Below are positions 8,763 to 15,706 of a stretch of 64,000 nucleotides of DNA, in pieces (positions within the stretch are counted from its first letter, which is position 1; each line of letters starts with the position of its first letter). The DNA is from Neobacillus massiliamazoniensis (GTDB lineage Bacteria; Bacillota; Bacilli; Bacillales; Cytobacillaceae), in NCBI RefSeq assembly GCF_001048695.1, contig NZ_CVRB01000001.1, positions 992,001 through 1,056,000 on the forward strand, given 5' to 3'. Made by a program: the position numbers and the translations under genes. Below the pieces are notes generated by a model. The model saw nothing but the letters and a program-made list of their open reading frames with translations. It did not search any database and was not told the origin of the DNA.

Positions 8763-8899
8763 TGAAAAGGTCAGAGTAGAAAAAGGTTAGGATGTTTACA
8801 TTAAACCTTATTGCAGTAGGACTGAATGGGGCTGAAATAAATGTGTGATAAATTGTTCAATGAACCACCTACATTAGAAGGGGTAAGGAGGAGAAAGGA

Positions 8900-9310
8900 A
8901 TAGCTACTATTCGTAAAGAAATCGTAATTGAAGCTAATGCTGAACAAGTATGGGACGCAGTGAGTGATATCGGTGCTGTACATCAACGGTTTGTGCCAGG
9001 GTATACTTTGGATACCCAGTTAGAAGGTAATGATAGAATTCTATATTTCCCACATGGAGGAGTAGTACGTGAACGGATTGTTTCGATTGATGACGAAACA
9101 TATCGGTTCGCTTATGCAGTTATTGAAGGAAGTAATCCCTCCTTAATTCATCATCATGCTTCTTTTCAAGTTTTTGCAAAGGATGAGAACGAAAGTATAC
9201 TCGTCTGGATCACTGATTTTCTACCAAAGCATACAGAGCCTGAAATGAAAATCCGCATTGATCGAGCAGCTCAAGTAATAAAGCAGACTATTGAGAATGA
9301 AGTAAAATAG
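8900..9310 (+). CDS. SRPBCC (START-like) family protein with non-standard ATA start
   Basis: Predicted hydrophobic-ligand-binding protein of the SRPBCC/polyketide-cyclase-like fold. The typical N-terminal strand ATIRKEIVIEANAEQVWDAV sits directly behind an excellent AAGGAGGAG site, eight bases upstream. The codon at the expected start position is ATA, not ATG. The next conventional start, GTG at 8960, lies inside the first helix (WDAV-SDIG) and would cut off the first strand. No in-frame ATG/GTG/TTG lies between the preceding stop (8861) and 8960. With ATA the protein is 136 aa, the usual size. Either translation begins at ATA at low efficiency or the start has been lost by mutation. Biochemical role unknown. 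Confidence 0.75.
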   Translation: MATIRKEIVIEANAEQVWDAVSDIGAVHQRFVPGYTLDTQLEGNDRILYFPHGGVVRERIVSIDDETYRFAYAVIEGSNPSLIHHHASFQVFAKDENESILVWITDFLPKHTEPEMKIRIDRAAQVIKQTIENEVK

Positions 9311-9342
9311 TAAACTTTTAAAAAAAATAATATCGAGCCATA

Positions 9343-9500
9343 TTAAAGAAGGTCTTTCATCAGTTTACTGAACTCGTGGGAGGCCTTTTTTTCCATATTG
9401 GCGGTCATATGAGCGTAAATATTTATGGTTGTGTTAATGTCTGTAGGTCCTAAACGCTGCTGAGGCTCCTTTACTCCTACACCAGCTTCAACCAAAAATA
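9343..9500 (-). pseudogene. C-terminal fragment of a tyrosine recombinase (phage integrase)
   Basis: The minus-strand frame ends at a TAA at 9343-9345. It reads like the last 50 residues of a tyrosine integrase, with the blocks EAGVGVKEPQQRLGPTD and INTTINIYAHM, where the Tyr is the nucleophile position, then a helical tail ending KLMKDLL. The usual His of the RLGH block reads Pro. A TGA closes the frame upstream near 9506, and nothing of the N-terminal or core domains is present. It is a dead remnant of an integrated element, immediately left of a plasmid/phage-type HTH gene. Confidence 0.72.
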
Positions 9501-9612
9501 GAATTCCTCAAGAAAGGGGCAATCTGCTCTTTCTTTGTCTCGTATCGCTGGGCGATATAGATTGCAAATAAATCTAAAAACCTTCATAATTTAATAGAAA
9601 AGGAGGCCCGAT

Positions 9613-10320
9613 ATGCGAAGCGATATACAAACGAATGAACGAGCTTTTTCTTCTAAGGAAGTGGCAGAAGAAGTGGGGATTGCAACACCCACTGTTCGAA
9701 AGTATGGCCAAATCTTGGAGCGGAATGGATATGAGTTTTTAAAAGATGGCGATCGGCGTATTTTTGTTCAATCAGACATCGGAGCGCTTATAGCGTTACG
9801 CGATACGGACAAGCCACTAGACGATACAGCTAAAGGCCTTGTGAATCAACAACAGGAAAGATTAGAAGAATCCAATAAAACAGAGATTGCGATACCCGAT
9901 ACATATGAAAATTTACCCCAAGACCCCAATCAATTAAAAGAGATTTTAATGTTTTTAGTCAATGAACTCGCAGCAACGCGTGAAATGAATGTCCAACTGA
10001 CAAATGATATGTCTGATCTTAAAATAACGGTTTCTCGGCTCAAGCAAGATCATCATGTTATAAGTTCTAGTATTGGAAATTCAACTCAAAAAACACATGC
10101 TAAAATTGAAAAATTAACAGAACAACAAAATACCAATTACGAAACATTGCTGCAACTAGAAAAACAAAAAAGTGAACTCTTACAAAAGGAAATACAAAAT
10201 ATGCGGGACGAACAGAAAAAAGAATGGAGTTCACAAAATGATTTTAATAAACGATTAGAAGAAGCGATACAAAAGCCTAAAGAAAAACGGGGAGGGCTTT
10301 TCTCTATATTCCGAAAATAA
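9613..10320 (+). CDS. MerR-like HTH, coiled-coil protein with DUF3967-type C-terminus
   Basis: DNA-binding protein of 235 aa. Residues 10-55 form a winged-helix MerR/RacA-type HTH (SSKEVAEEVGIATPTVRKY). Residues 110-220 form a long Gln/Lys/Glu-rich coiled coil. The tail KPKEKRGGLFSIFRK resembles the short DUF3967 motif typical of Bacillus plasmid and phage proteins. The architecture resembles the chromosome-anchoring protein RacA, suggesting DNA anchoring or plasmid partition more than classic repression. The start is ATG with AAAGGAGG. Context: an integrase relic on the left and a decayed second copy of this gene on the right, so it is probably the survivor of an integrated element. Confidence 0.72.
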   Translation: MRSDIQTNERAFSSKEVAEEVGIATPTVRKYGQILERNGYEFLKDGDRRIFVQSDIGALIALRDTDKPLDDTAKGLVNQQQERLEESNKTEIAIPDTYENLPQDPNQLKEILMFLVNELAATREMNVQLTNDMSDLKITVSRLKQDHHVISSSIGNSTQKTHAKIEKLTEQQNTNYETLLQLEKQKSELLQKEIQNMRDEQKKEWSSQNDFNKRLEEAIQKPKEKRGGLFSIFRK

Positions 10321-10364
10321 AGTGGTTGAGATCCTCAATTCAAAACAAGAGTCATCCTTTACAG

Positions 10365-10815
10365 AGTTCCACAAGAAAGGGGCGTATCAACCCTTTTTTT
10401 GATTCGTATCGGTTGGCGATATAACTTGCAAATAAATCCCCAGAACCATCATCTTTATGAAAGGGGATTCCGATAAGCGATATGATATACATCGGAATGA
10501 ATGAGCATTCTCTTACAAGGAAGTGGAAAAAGGAGGAGGGGCTCAACACGCGCTGTCAGAGAGTACGGACAAAACTTAGGGTGAAATGGTATTTGTGTTT
10601 TAAAAGATGAAGATTGGCTTATCATTGTTCAATCAGATATCGAAGCGCTTATAGCGTTACGCGATACGGACAAGCCACTAGACGATTCACTAAAAACCTT
10701 GTGTATCTACAAAAAAGAAAGATTAGAAGTACCAATGAAACATAGATTGCGATACCCGATACACATGAAAATATACCCCTCGACCCTATTCCCTCTTTAC
10801 GATATTTAAGTAGTA
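10365..10815 (+). pseudogene. Decayed tandem duplicate of the HTH/DUF3967 gene
   Basis: Nucleotides from about 10365 to 10800 align with 9510-9930, including the upstream leader (cgtatcg-tgggcgatata, ttgcaaataaatc). The best-kept block runs from about 10628 to 10690 (ttgttcaatcagatatcgaa and on), nearly identical to 9765-9830. Start, frame and HTH are broken by many small insertions and deletions, and the coiled-coil half is absent. Confidence 0.8.
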
Positions 10816-11365
10816 AATTAGAGTTAATGATTATTTAAACCTTAAGAAACCAAATAAAAAGGAGAAATTCCTTTGTTCTGAATATTAGGATTCACTATTT
10901 TTCAAATTTCAACAAATTCCCGGGAAATATCTACAAATTATGCGTAGATATCGACAAAAATTAGAAGCATTTAAATAACTATAAACTCAGATTCATTTTT
11001 TGTGAAATTGCAAATGGTGTCAGGTGATTATATAGGTAACTATAAAAAAAGAAACAAATAGTCCTTCTCTATTATATTCCATTAAAGGGCGCTTTTTTTA
11101 GAAAGAAGCGTCTTTTTGAGATGCCCCTACACATTAAGGAATTAGATTTGTTAAGGTAAAAAAAGATTGTAAAGATTTTCACTTAAACGAACGGGGAGCT
11201 TTGCTTTAAGATTGGGCTGCTATAAAAGGCATCTTGTCTTATTGTACTGAAAGAAGGAAGAAAAAGTTTTATAAAAGTTAAAATACTCGTAACGGGTAGT
11301 ATTCATCGAGTTATTACAGGAAGACATCACATAAAGTAGTAAACAAAACTTAAGGAGGTATTGTA
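10816..11365. other. Intergenic stretch without recognised genes
   Basis: A 550-bp A+T-rich region. Around 11086-11115 a GCGC-containing imperfect hairpin with T runs looks like a worn terminator. Around 11180-11215 there is a short acttaaacgaacgggg element also seen in other gaps of this window. No frame with a credible start was found. Confidence 0.4.
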
Positions 11366-11830
11366 GTGAACCAACAAAGGATCATAATTACTCAGTATAA
11401 TCCCATGTACGCTGAACAAACAGTGGATATGTGGCGAGATAGTAAGGAGCATGCTATTGGTCAGAAAGAAATTCACAGTTTTGAAAATCACGTTTATTTT
11501 TTAAATCATATATTGCCTGAACAGTTTCAAATAGATTTAGCGTTAATTGATGAAAAAGTAGTTGGAATGATTGCCTATAATGAAAGGGAAATTAGCCAAC
11601 TTTATATTCATATAGATTATCAAAGAATCGGTATAGGTCAAAAATTACTAGATAAAGTAAAAGCACAATCAAGTGGGAGATTAACATTATACACATTTGA
11701 AGTAAATGAAAATGCACAACGATTTTATGAGAAGCATGGATTTAAAATCATTGGTAGAGGACATGAAAATGAAGAAAATTTACCTGATATTCAATATGAA
11801 TGGATATACAAAAAAACTGTAAATAATTAG
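11366..11830 (+). CDS. GNAT-family N-acetyltransferase
   Basis: Acetyl-CoA-dependent acyltransferase of 154 aa. Motif A, containing the acetyl-CoA pyrophosphate loop, is visible as LYIHIDYQRIGIGQKLLDKV (about 83-102, Q/R-x-x-G-I-G). The C-terminal family ending NENAQRFYEKHGFKIIGRG is present. The start is GTG behind AAGGAGG. It is monocistronic. The acceptor substrate is unknown. Confidence 0.88.
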   Translation: MNQQRIIITQYNPMYAEQTVDMWRDSKEHAIGQKEIHSFENHVYFLNHILPEQFQIDLALIDEKVVGMIAYNEREISQLYIHIDYQRIGIGQKLLDKVKAQSSGRLTLYTFEVNENAQRFYEKHGFKIIGRGHENEENLPDIQYEWIYKKTVNN

Positions 11831-11852
11831 GAGTTAAAACTCTTCACTTTTC

Positions 11853-12187
11853 TATTAAAAGAAATCCGGCTTCGACAATTATTTTCTTCTTTTGAAGGGA
11901 AAAAAACTTTATTGATAAGTAGTATGGCTCGATTTAATCAAACGTTTGATTAAAAGGGAAAAAGCCAGAAATGAGTTGAAAATATCTTGGATTCATTTTT
12001 ATTAGAGAATAGTGGCGAATCCGTATGATTTTCCAGACAACTTTCAGCCATTTCTTCATGCTGTCGAGTCAGACTTTCGTTACCATAAAGGGAATTCTAC
12101 CTGTTTTAATCAAACGTTTAATTAATCATGAAAACCCATGAAATGAGTAGAAAGATAGTTTATTTTGGCAAATAAAAACCCTTCCAA
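11853..12187. repeat. Dispersed ~520-bp repeat, copy B (3'-truncated)
   Basis: Starts with the family's tattaaaagaaatcc end. It keeps the first palindrome (tttaatcaaacgtttgatta, about 11933-11954) and the second (about 12111-12132). It stops after the ggcaaataaaaac block, about 185 bp short of full length. The truncation point coincides with the start of a gene fragment at 12188. Confidence 0.85.
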
Positions 12188-12295
12188 GAAAAATAAACCC
12201 ATTATCATATTTAGCATAATCGTTAATGGTATTTTGTTTCTAACATTGTTGGCTATTATTTATCTATCGCTAATAGCAATAGGTATTTCAGGATA
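12188..12295 (+). pseudogene. 3' fragment of a paralogue of the 100-aa membrane protein at 62782
   Basis: The frame from 12188 to the TAG at 12293-12295 encodes about 35 residues ending IYLSLIAIGISG. It matches the last third of the protein at 62782-63084 almost residue for residue (KNKPIIIFSIIVNGILFLTL). No start or upstream part exists, because dispersed repeat copy B abuts it. Confidence 0.75.
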
Positions 12296-12526
12296 GGAGC
12301 TTGGAAATGTTCGCTAAGCAAATACACCACCAAAAAAAGCCAATTTCCTTTAAGGAATCGACTTTTAATTTGTCTATTTTAAGTTAAAGCTCCCGTTTAT
12401 GTACTTTGTTTCTCAAACTCCATTTTTATTTAGCCAATAAAATGTCTAACAATGGTTTTAATCACTTTTACCAGCAACGAGATGTATCTCGGTAACGACG
12501 GTGTGCTGTTAGGCAATCCTTCCGGT

Positions 12527-13288
12527 TTAGTCCATGATTGAGCCACAGGTCAGGTTCGCAATGGTTCCGGTCATCGCGCTGGCCCGATCAGAGGCCATGA
12601 AGACCGCTGCATTGGCAACCTCGACTAGTGTTGGGAGACGTCCTAGCACGGTTCCATTTTCCATGTAAGTCCTCACTTCGTCAGCATCCGTATTCCACGT
12701 CTCCGGAATGGCATCGGATCGCAAACATGCGACGCGGATTCCCTGCGGACCAAGCTCACCCGCCAAGCTACGAGAGAGTGCTTCGATAGCGGCGCATGCT
12801 GTTCCGAAGCCTCCAGTCAAATGGTATTTGTGGTCACGACCGGACAGTCCTGCCGAGGATGAAGAGAGAGTTAGGATGACGCCAGATTTCTGTAGTATCA
12901 TATGCCGAGCCGCTGCAGTTGCAGTAAGGAAGTTCGTTTTAACGCCCGTCAGGATTGGAAGAGTAAAGTCTTCGCATGGCATCTGAATAAGCGGGGTTCC
13001 CAGGATGCCTTGAATCCAGATCGCGTTGAAAGAGATATCTATACTGCCTGCCTTCTGTACAATCGTATCGAGATGCTGCTCGATAACTTGTGAATCGAGG
13101 GCATCGACTTGAGCCACCTCAGCTGCTCCTCCTTCGTTAATAATTTCCCTAGCCACCTTATTAAGAGTATCCAGAGTTCGACCAGCGAGAAATACCTTAG
13201 CCCCGTCCCGAGCGAAAGCACGGGCAACGGCTCCTCCGATTGAGCCAGCAGCACCGTAAATGACTGCATTCTTGTTTTTCAATAACAT
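12527..13288 (-). CDS. Short-chain dehydrogenase-like protein with altered active site
   Basis: Rossmann-fold SDR-superfamily protein, 253 aa. The NAD(P)-binding GAAGSIGG motif is at 12-19, the NNAG-equivalent is FNAI near 88, and the Ser strand is LTLSSSSAG near 141. The catalytic Tyr-x-x-x-Lys is replaced by Phe161-Gly-Thr-Ala-Cys165 in GGFGTACAAIEALSRS, so normal SDR chemistry is not expected. The rest of the helix and ELGPQGIRV follow the family. Codon use is clearly more G+C-rich than neighbouring genes, suggesting horizontal acquisition. The start ATG follows GGAGG on the minus strand. Role unknown. Confidence 0.82.
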   Translation of the reverse strand: MLLKNKNAVIYGAAGSIGGAVARAFARDGAKVFLAGRTLDTLNKVAREIINEGGAAEVAQVDALDSQVIEQHLDTIVQKAGSIDISFNAIWIQGILGTPLIQMPCEDFTLPILTGVKTNFLTATAAARHMILQKSGVILTLSSSSAGLSGRDHKYHLTGGFGTACAAIEALSRSLAGELGPQGIRVACLRSDAIPETWNTDADEVRTYMENGTVLGRLPTLVEVANAAVFMASDRASAMTGTIANLTCGSIMD

Positions 13289-13521
13289 TTGTATCCCTCC
13301 TTTATGTCAATATTTTATAAAATTCAAATAATTAATGCAATATTTTAAATATTTCATAAAAATATATTAATGGTCATAATTGTGTTCTATATTTTTGTAA
13401 GAATAATTATTACAAACTTCTATAAGTGTGGTTTAAAGTTAAAGATTTACACAAAATGGTATTTGTGCTTTTTAAGATAAATTGACATATCATTTAAGAA
13501 ATGTTAAATTCTGGTTAGTAA

Positions 13522-13546
13522 TTCAGTAATTTACTAAATTACTGAA
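13522..13546. promoter_or_regulatory. Perfect 25-bp palindrome, probable operator
   Basis: TTCAGTAATTTA-C-TAAATTACTGAA, twelve perfect base pairs around one central base. It ends fifteen bases before the ATG of the following gene and just before its GGGGG ribosome site. Position and symmetry fit a dimeric repressor operator. There is no T run, so it is not a terminator. Confidence 0.6.
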
Positions 13547-13560
13547 TAGGGGGCTAAATA

Positions 13561-14040
13561 ATGAAAATACCGACTATTTTAAAACATAAACCCGTTATTG
13601 TATCTGAGAATTATGAAAATGTAGATGGCAGAAATGCTTATCATACCGATGCAAAAGGACTTTCATTAGGATTGGCACAATGGAATGATCGGGGAAAAGT
13701 AGATATTTCCGCTAAAGTATGGAGACACACAGGGGAAAAATGGTCAAGACAGTCTGAAGAATTACCATTTCACCGTGTCATTGACCTTGCCATTCTAATT
13801 TGTAGAGCAAAACTTCATTTTCAAGATGCTTACCGTTATGAAAAGCTGTATGATTCCGAAAACCCTATTATAGATAGAGTAGGGCTGCAAGGAGATGCTA
13901 TGACGGTGGCTGTATGTACGGAAAATGAAAAAATTAACGAGGATATTAAATTATTCAGCCAAGCTCTAAGTGATGATGATGAGCTTATTGGTGAACGATT
14001 GCGTGTTCTATCAAGAACCTTAAAAGAGATGGGATATTAA
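13561..14040 (+). CDS. Conserved hypothetical protein (DUF6530-like)
   Basis: A 159-aa soluble protein. The stretches GLSLGLAQWNDRGKVDISAK and KVWRHTGEKWSRQSEELP followed by HRVIDLAILICRAK look like a widespread Bacillus protein family, which I recall as DUF6530 but cannot verify. There are no membrane segments and no recognised catalytic motif. It may be co-transcribed with the GIY-YIG gene that starts 28 bases after its stop. The perfect palindrome just upstream suggests regulated expression. Confidence 0.6.
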   Translation: MKIPTILKHKPVIVSENYENVDGRNAYHTDAKGLSLGLAQWNDRGKVDISAKVWRHTGEKWSRQSEELPFHRVIDLAILICRAKLHFQDAYRYEKLYDSENPIIDRVGLQGDAMTVAVCTENEKINEDIKLFSQALSDDDELIGERLRVLSRTLKEMGY

Positions 14041-14068
14041 GCAATAGACCCCAAAGGGAGAGAGAACG

Positions 14069-14425
14069 GTGGATAAGAGCAGGCGTAAGGAATTAAAAGA
14101 GGAATTTAAGCAAAATAAGACCTATATGGGCATATATCAAATTAAAAACAAGGTTAACGGAAAAATTTATGTTGATAGCAGTCCTAACTTAAAAAACAAG
14201 TGGCTAACACTGAAAATGCAACTTGAAACGGGGAGATTCGCAAATTCCCAGTTGCAAAAAGATTGGAGTCAATTAGGGGAAGATGCATTCGTCTACGAGG
14301 TACTAGAGAAGAAGGAAGTTGAGGAAGATATAGACAAACGCTGGCATCTTAAGCAAATGGCAAAGCAGTGGATAGAGAAATTGCAACCTTATGGAGACAG
14401 AGGATATAATAAGCCGGCAAATTAA
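14069..14425 (+). CDS. GIY-YIG-domain protein
   Basis: A 118-aa small protein of the GIY-YIG nuclease superfamily. The first signature is present as MGIYQIKN near residue 20. The second reads KIYVDSS where KIYIG-SS is usual. The following helix KNKWLTLKMQLETGRFAN and the strand AFVYEVLE, with the metal-binding Glu, are in the right order. The YVD variant and the small size suggest the common Bacillus housekeeping branch instead of a homing endonuclease. Spacing of 28 bases to the preceding gene and the terminator directly after its stop indicate a two-gene operon. Confidence 0.78.
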   Translation: MDKSRRKELKEEFKQNKTYMGIYQIKNKVNGKIYVDSSPNLKNKWLTLKMQLETGRFANSQLQKDWSQLGEDAFVYEVLEKKEVEEDIDKRWHLKQMAKQWIEKLQPYGDRGYNKPAN

Positions 14426-14451
14426 AGCACTTCAGTGCTTTTTATTTATTT
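14424..14451 (+). terminator. Terminator after the GIY-YIG gene
   Basis: AAAGCACT (14424-14431) pairs with AGTGCTTT (14434-14441), followed by T-rich sequence. The stem overlaps the stop codon. Confidence 0.75.
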
Positions 14452-14613
14452 TTTTGTGAATGATTTTACTTAAACGATCGGGTGTTTATCTCCAATAAGA
14501 CAACATAAATGATCTCCCATAATCGTGAGCTTTTCTTAAATATCATTGCAGCATGATAAGAGGAAACACTGGTTCTTCACGTATACTCCGTTCTCCCATA
14601 AACTGAGAGTGGG

Positions 14614-15456
14614 GTGTTGAATGTGTTACTACGGAATCAAATGGACCCAGCCGCATATCATCAAAAATATTTTCGTCCATCTAGTTTACCAGCTTTAAAT
14701 TTGAGATTTACAACTTGGGATTTTTTCCAACCATATTATGAAAAAACTCACGACCACATTCATGTACCTGCGGAATTGACTAAAACCCCTGAAGATACCC
14801 TTCTTAATTATTTTAGCATTTTGCGCGAAGCTGAAAACATGGGAGGGAGAAGCTGCGGAACGGTTGGTCATGCTCGAATTCCATTTCCACTTGCCTACAA
14901 TTTTTTATCAGAGGAGTATAAAGAAAAATTAAGCTATGCAGCCTATTTTAATTCGTTTGCTGGGATTGGGCATACGAGTTTGATCAAGCTATGTCGTGTG
15001 CCGGATGGAAAACGGGGAATACGTTTTTTCTATGAAATTGAAACAATTGAAGGGTTTAAGGGCAAGAGAGCTGAGTATTTTGGCTATTCTTACGGATTTA
15101 TTCAGCTTGTTCACGAACAAGAAGGTTACCGAATTACAGATTTGCAGCAGTTTCCTGAGGATTTCCTATGCGCACCGTACCATCTGTGGCAACATGATGG
15201 GGAAGCAGTTGTCGATGTGAAATATGGATATTGGTGCAAGTTGATTCAGAAAAGATACCCAACGATAAAAAATGGTTATGTTAAAAATATTTATTTTCAC
15301 GGTAACGATGGTTCTGATTATTATTTTATATTCTTTACATTAACAAATGGAACTGATGTAGAAATCGCTCAATTTCGCAAAGTAGGCGATGAAAAGTGGA
15401 AACAAGTGAAAATGAAGCCAGAAGAAGAGTGTTTAACTGAAAAAGAGGTTCGATAA
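14614..15456 (+). CDS. Hypothetical protein, 280 aa
   Basis: I do not recognise a family. The protein is rich in Tyr and Phe and looks like an alpha/beta soluble protein. It contains AENMGGRSCGTVGHARIPFP near residues 73-92, and the YGYWCKLIQKRYP and IYFHGNDGSDYYF segments in the second half. The start is uncertain: GTG 14614 with a poor GAGAGTGGGG site, or ATG 14641. The first residues VLNVLLRNQM could be the end of a lost membrane anchor, so the N-terminus may be truncated. It is monocistronic, with a terminator 90 bases downstream. Confidence 0.6.
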   Translation: MLNVLLRNQMDPAAYHQKYFRPSSLPALNLRFTTWDFFQPYYEKTHDHIHVPAELTKTPEDTLLNYFSILREAENMGGRSCGTVGHARIPFPLAYNFLSEEYKEKLSYAAYFNSFAGIGHTSLIKLCRVPDGKRGIRFFYEIETIEGFKGKRAEYFGYSYGFIQLVHEQEGYRITDLQQFPEDFLCAPYHLWQHDGEAVVDVKYGYWCKLIQKRYPTIKNGYVKNIYFHGNDGSDYYFIFFTLTNGTDVEIAQFRKVGDEKWKQVKMKPEEECLTEKEVR

Positions 15457-15540
15457 AGTATATACTTTTTTTGTTTCACTAAAGGGGTACAAGAGTTAAA
15501 GGTCCAGCTGCCATTTTTGATTATTGAATAAAATAATTTA

Positions 15541-15576
15541 GAGAGAATCCTTACAGGCACGGGGGTTCTCTTTTTT
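15541..15576 (+). terminator. Terminator after the 280-aa hypothetical gene
   Basis: A GAGAGAATCC arm pairs with GGGTTCTC across an 11-base loop and is followed by a T6 run. Confidence 0.65.
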
Positions 15577-15706
15577 ACTGTATTCAGCAGTTATATCGTC
15601 TTCATATACCTGTAATTGATTTTGAAAATTGGAATTGTTCGGGCGCAAAAGTAAAAATAATGCATAAATAAATATAGTGATTATTGTTTGGGTTGGAAGT
15701 GAAATA

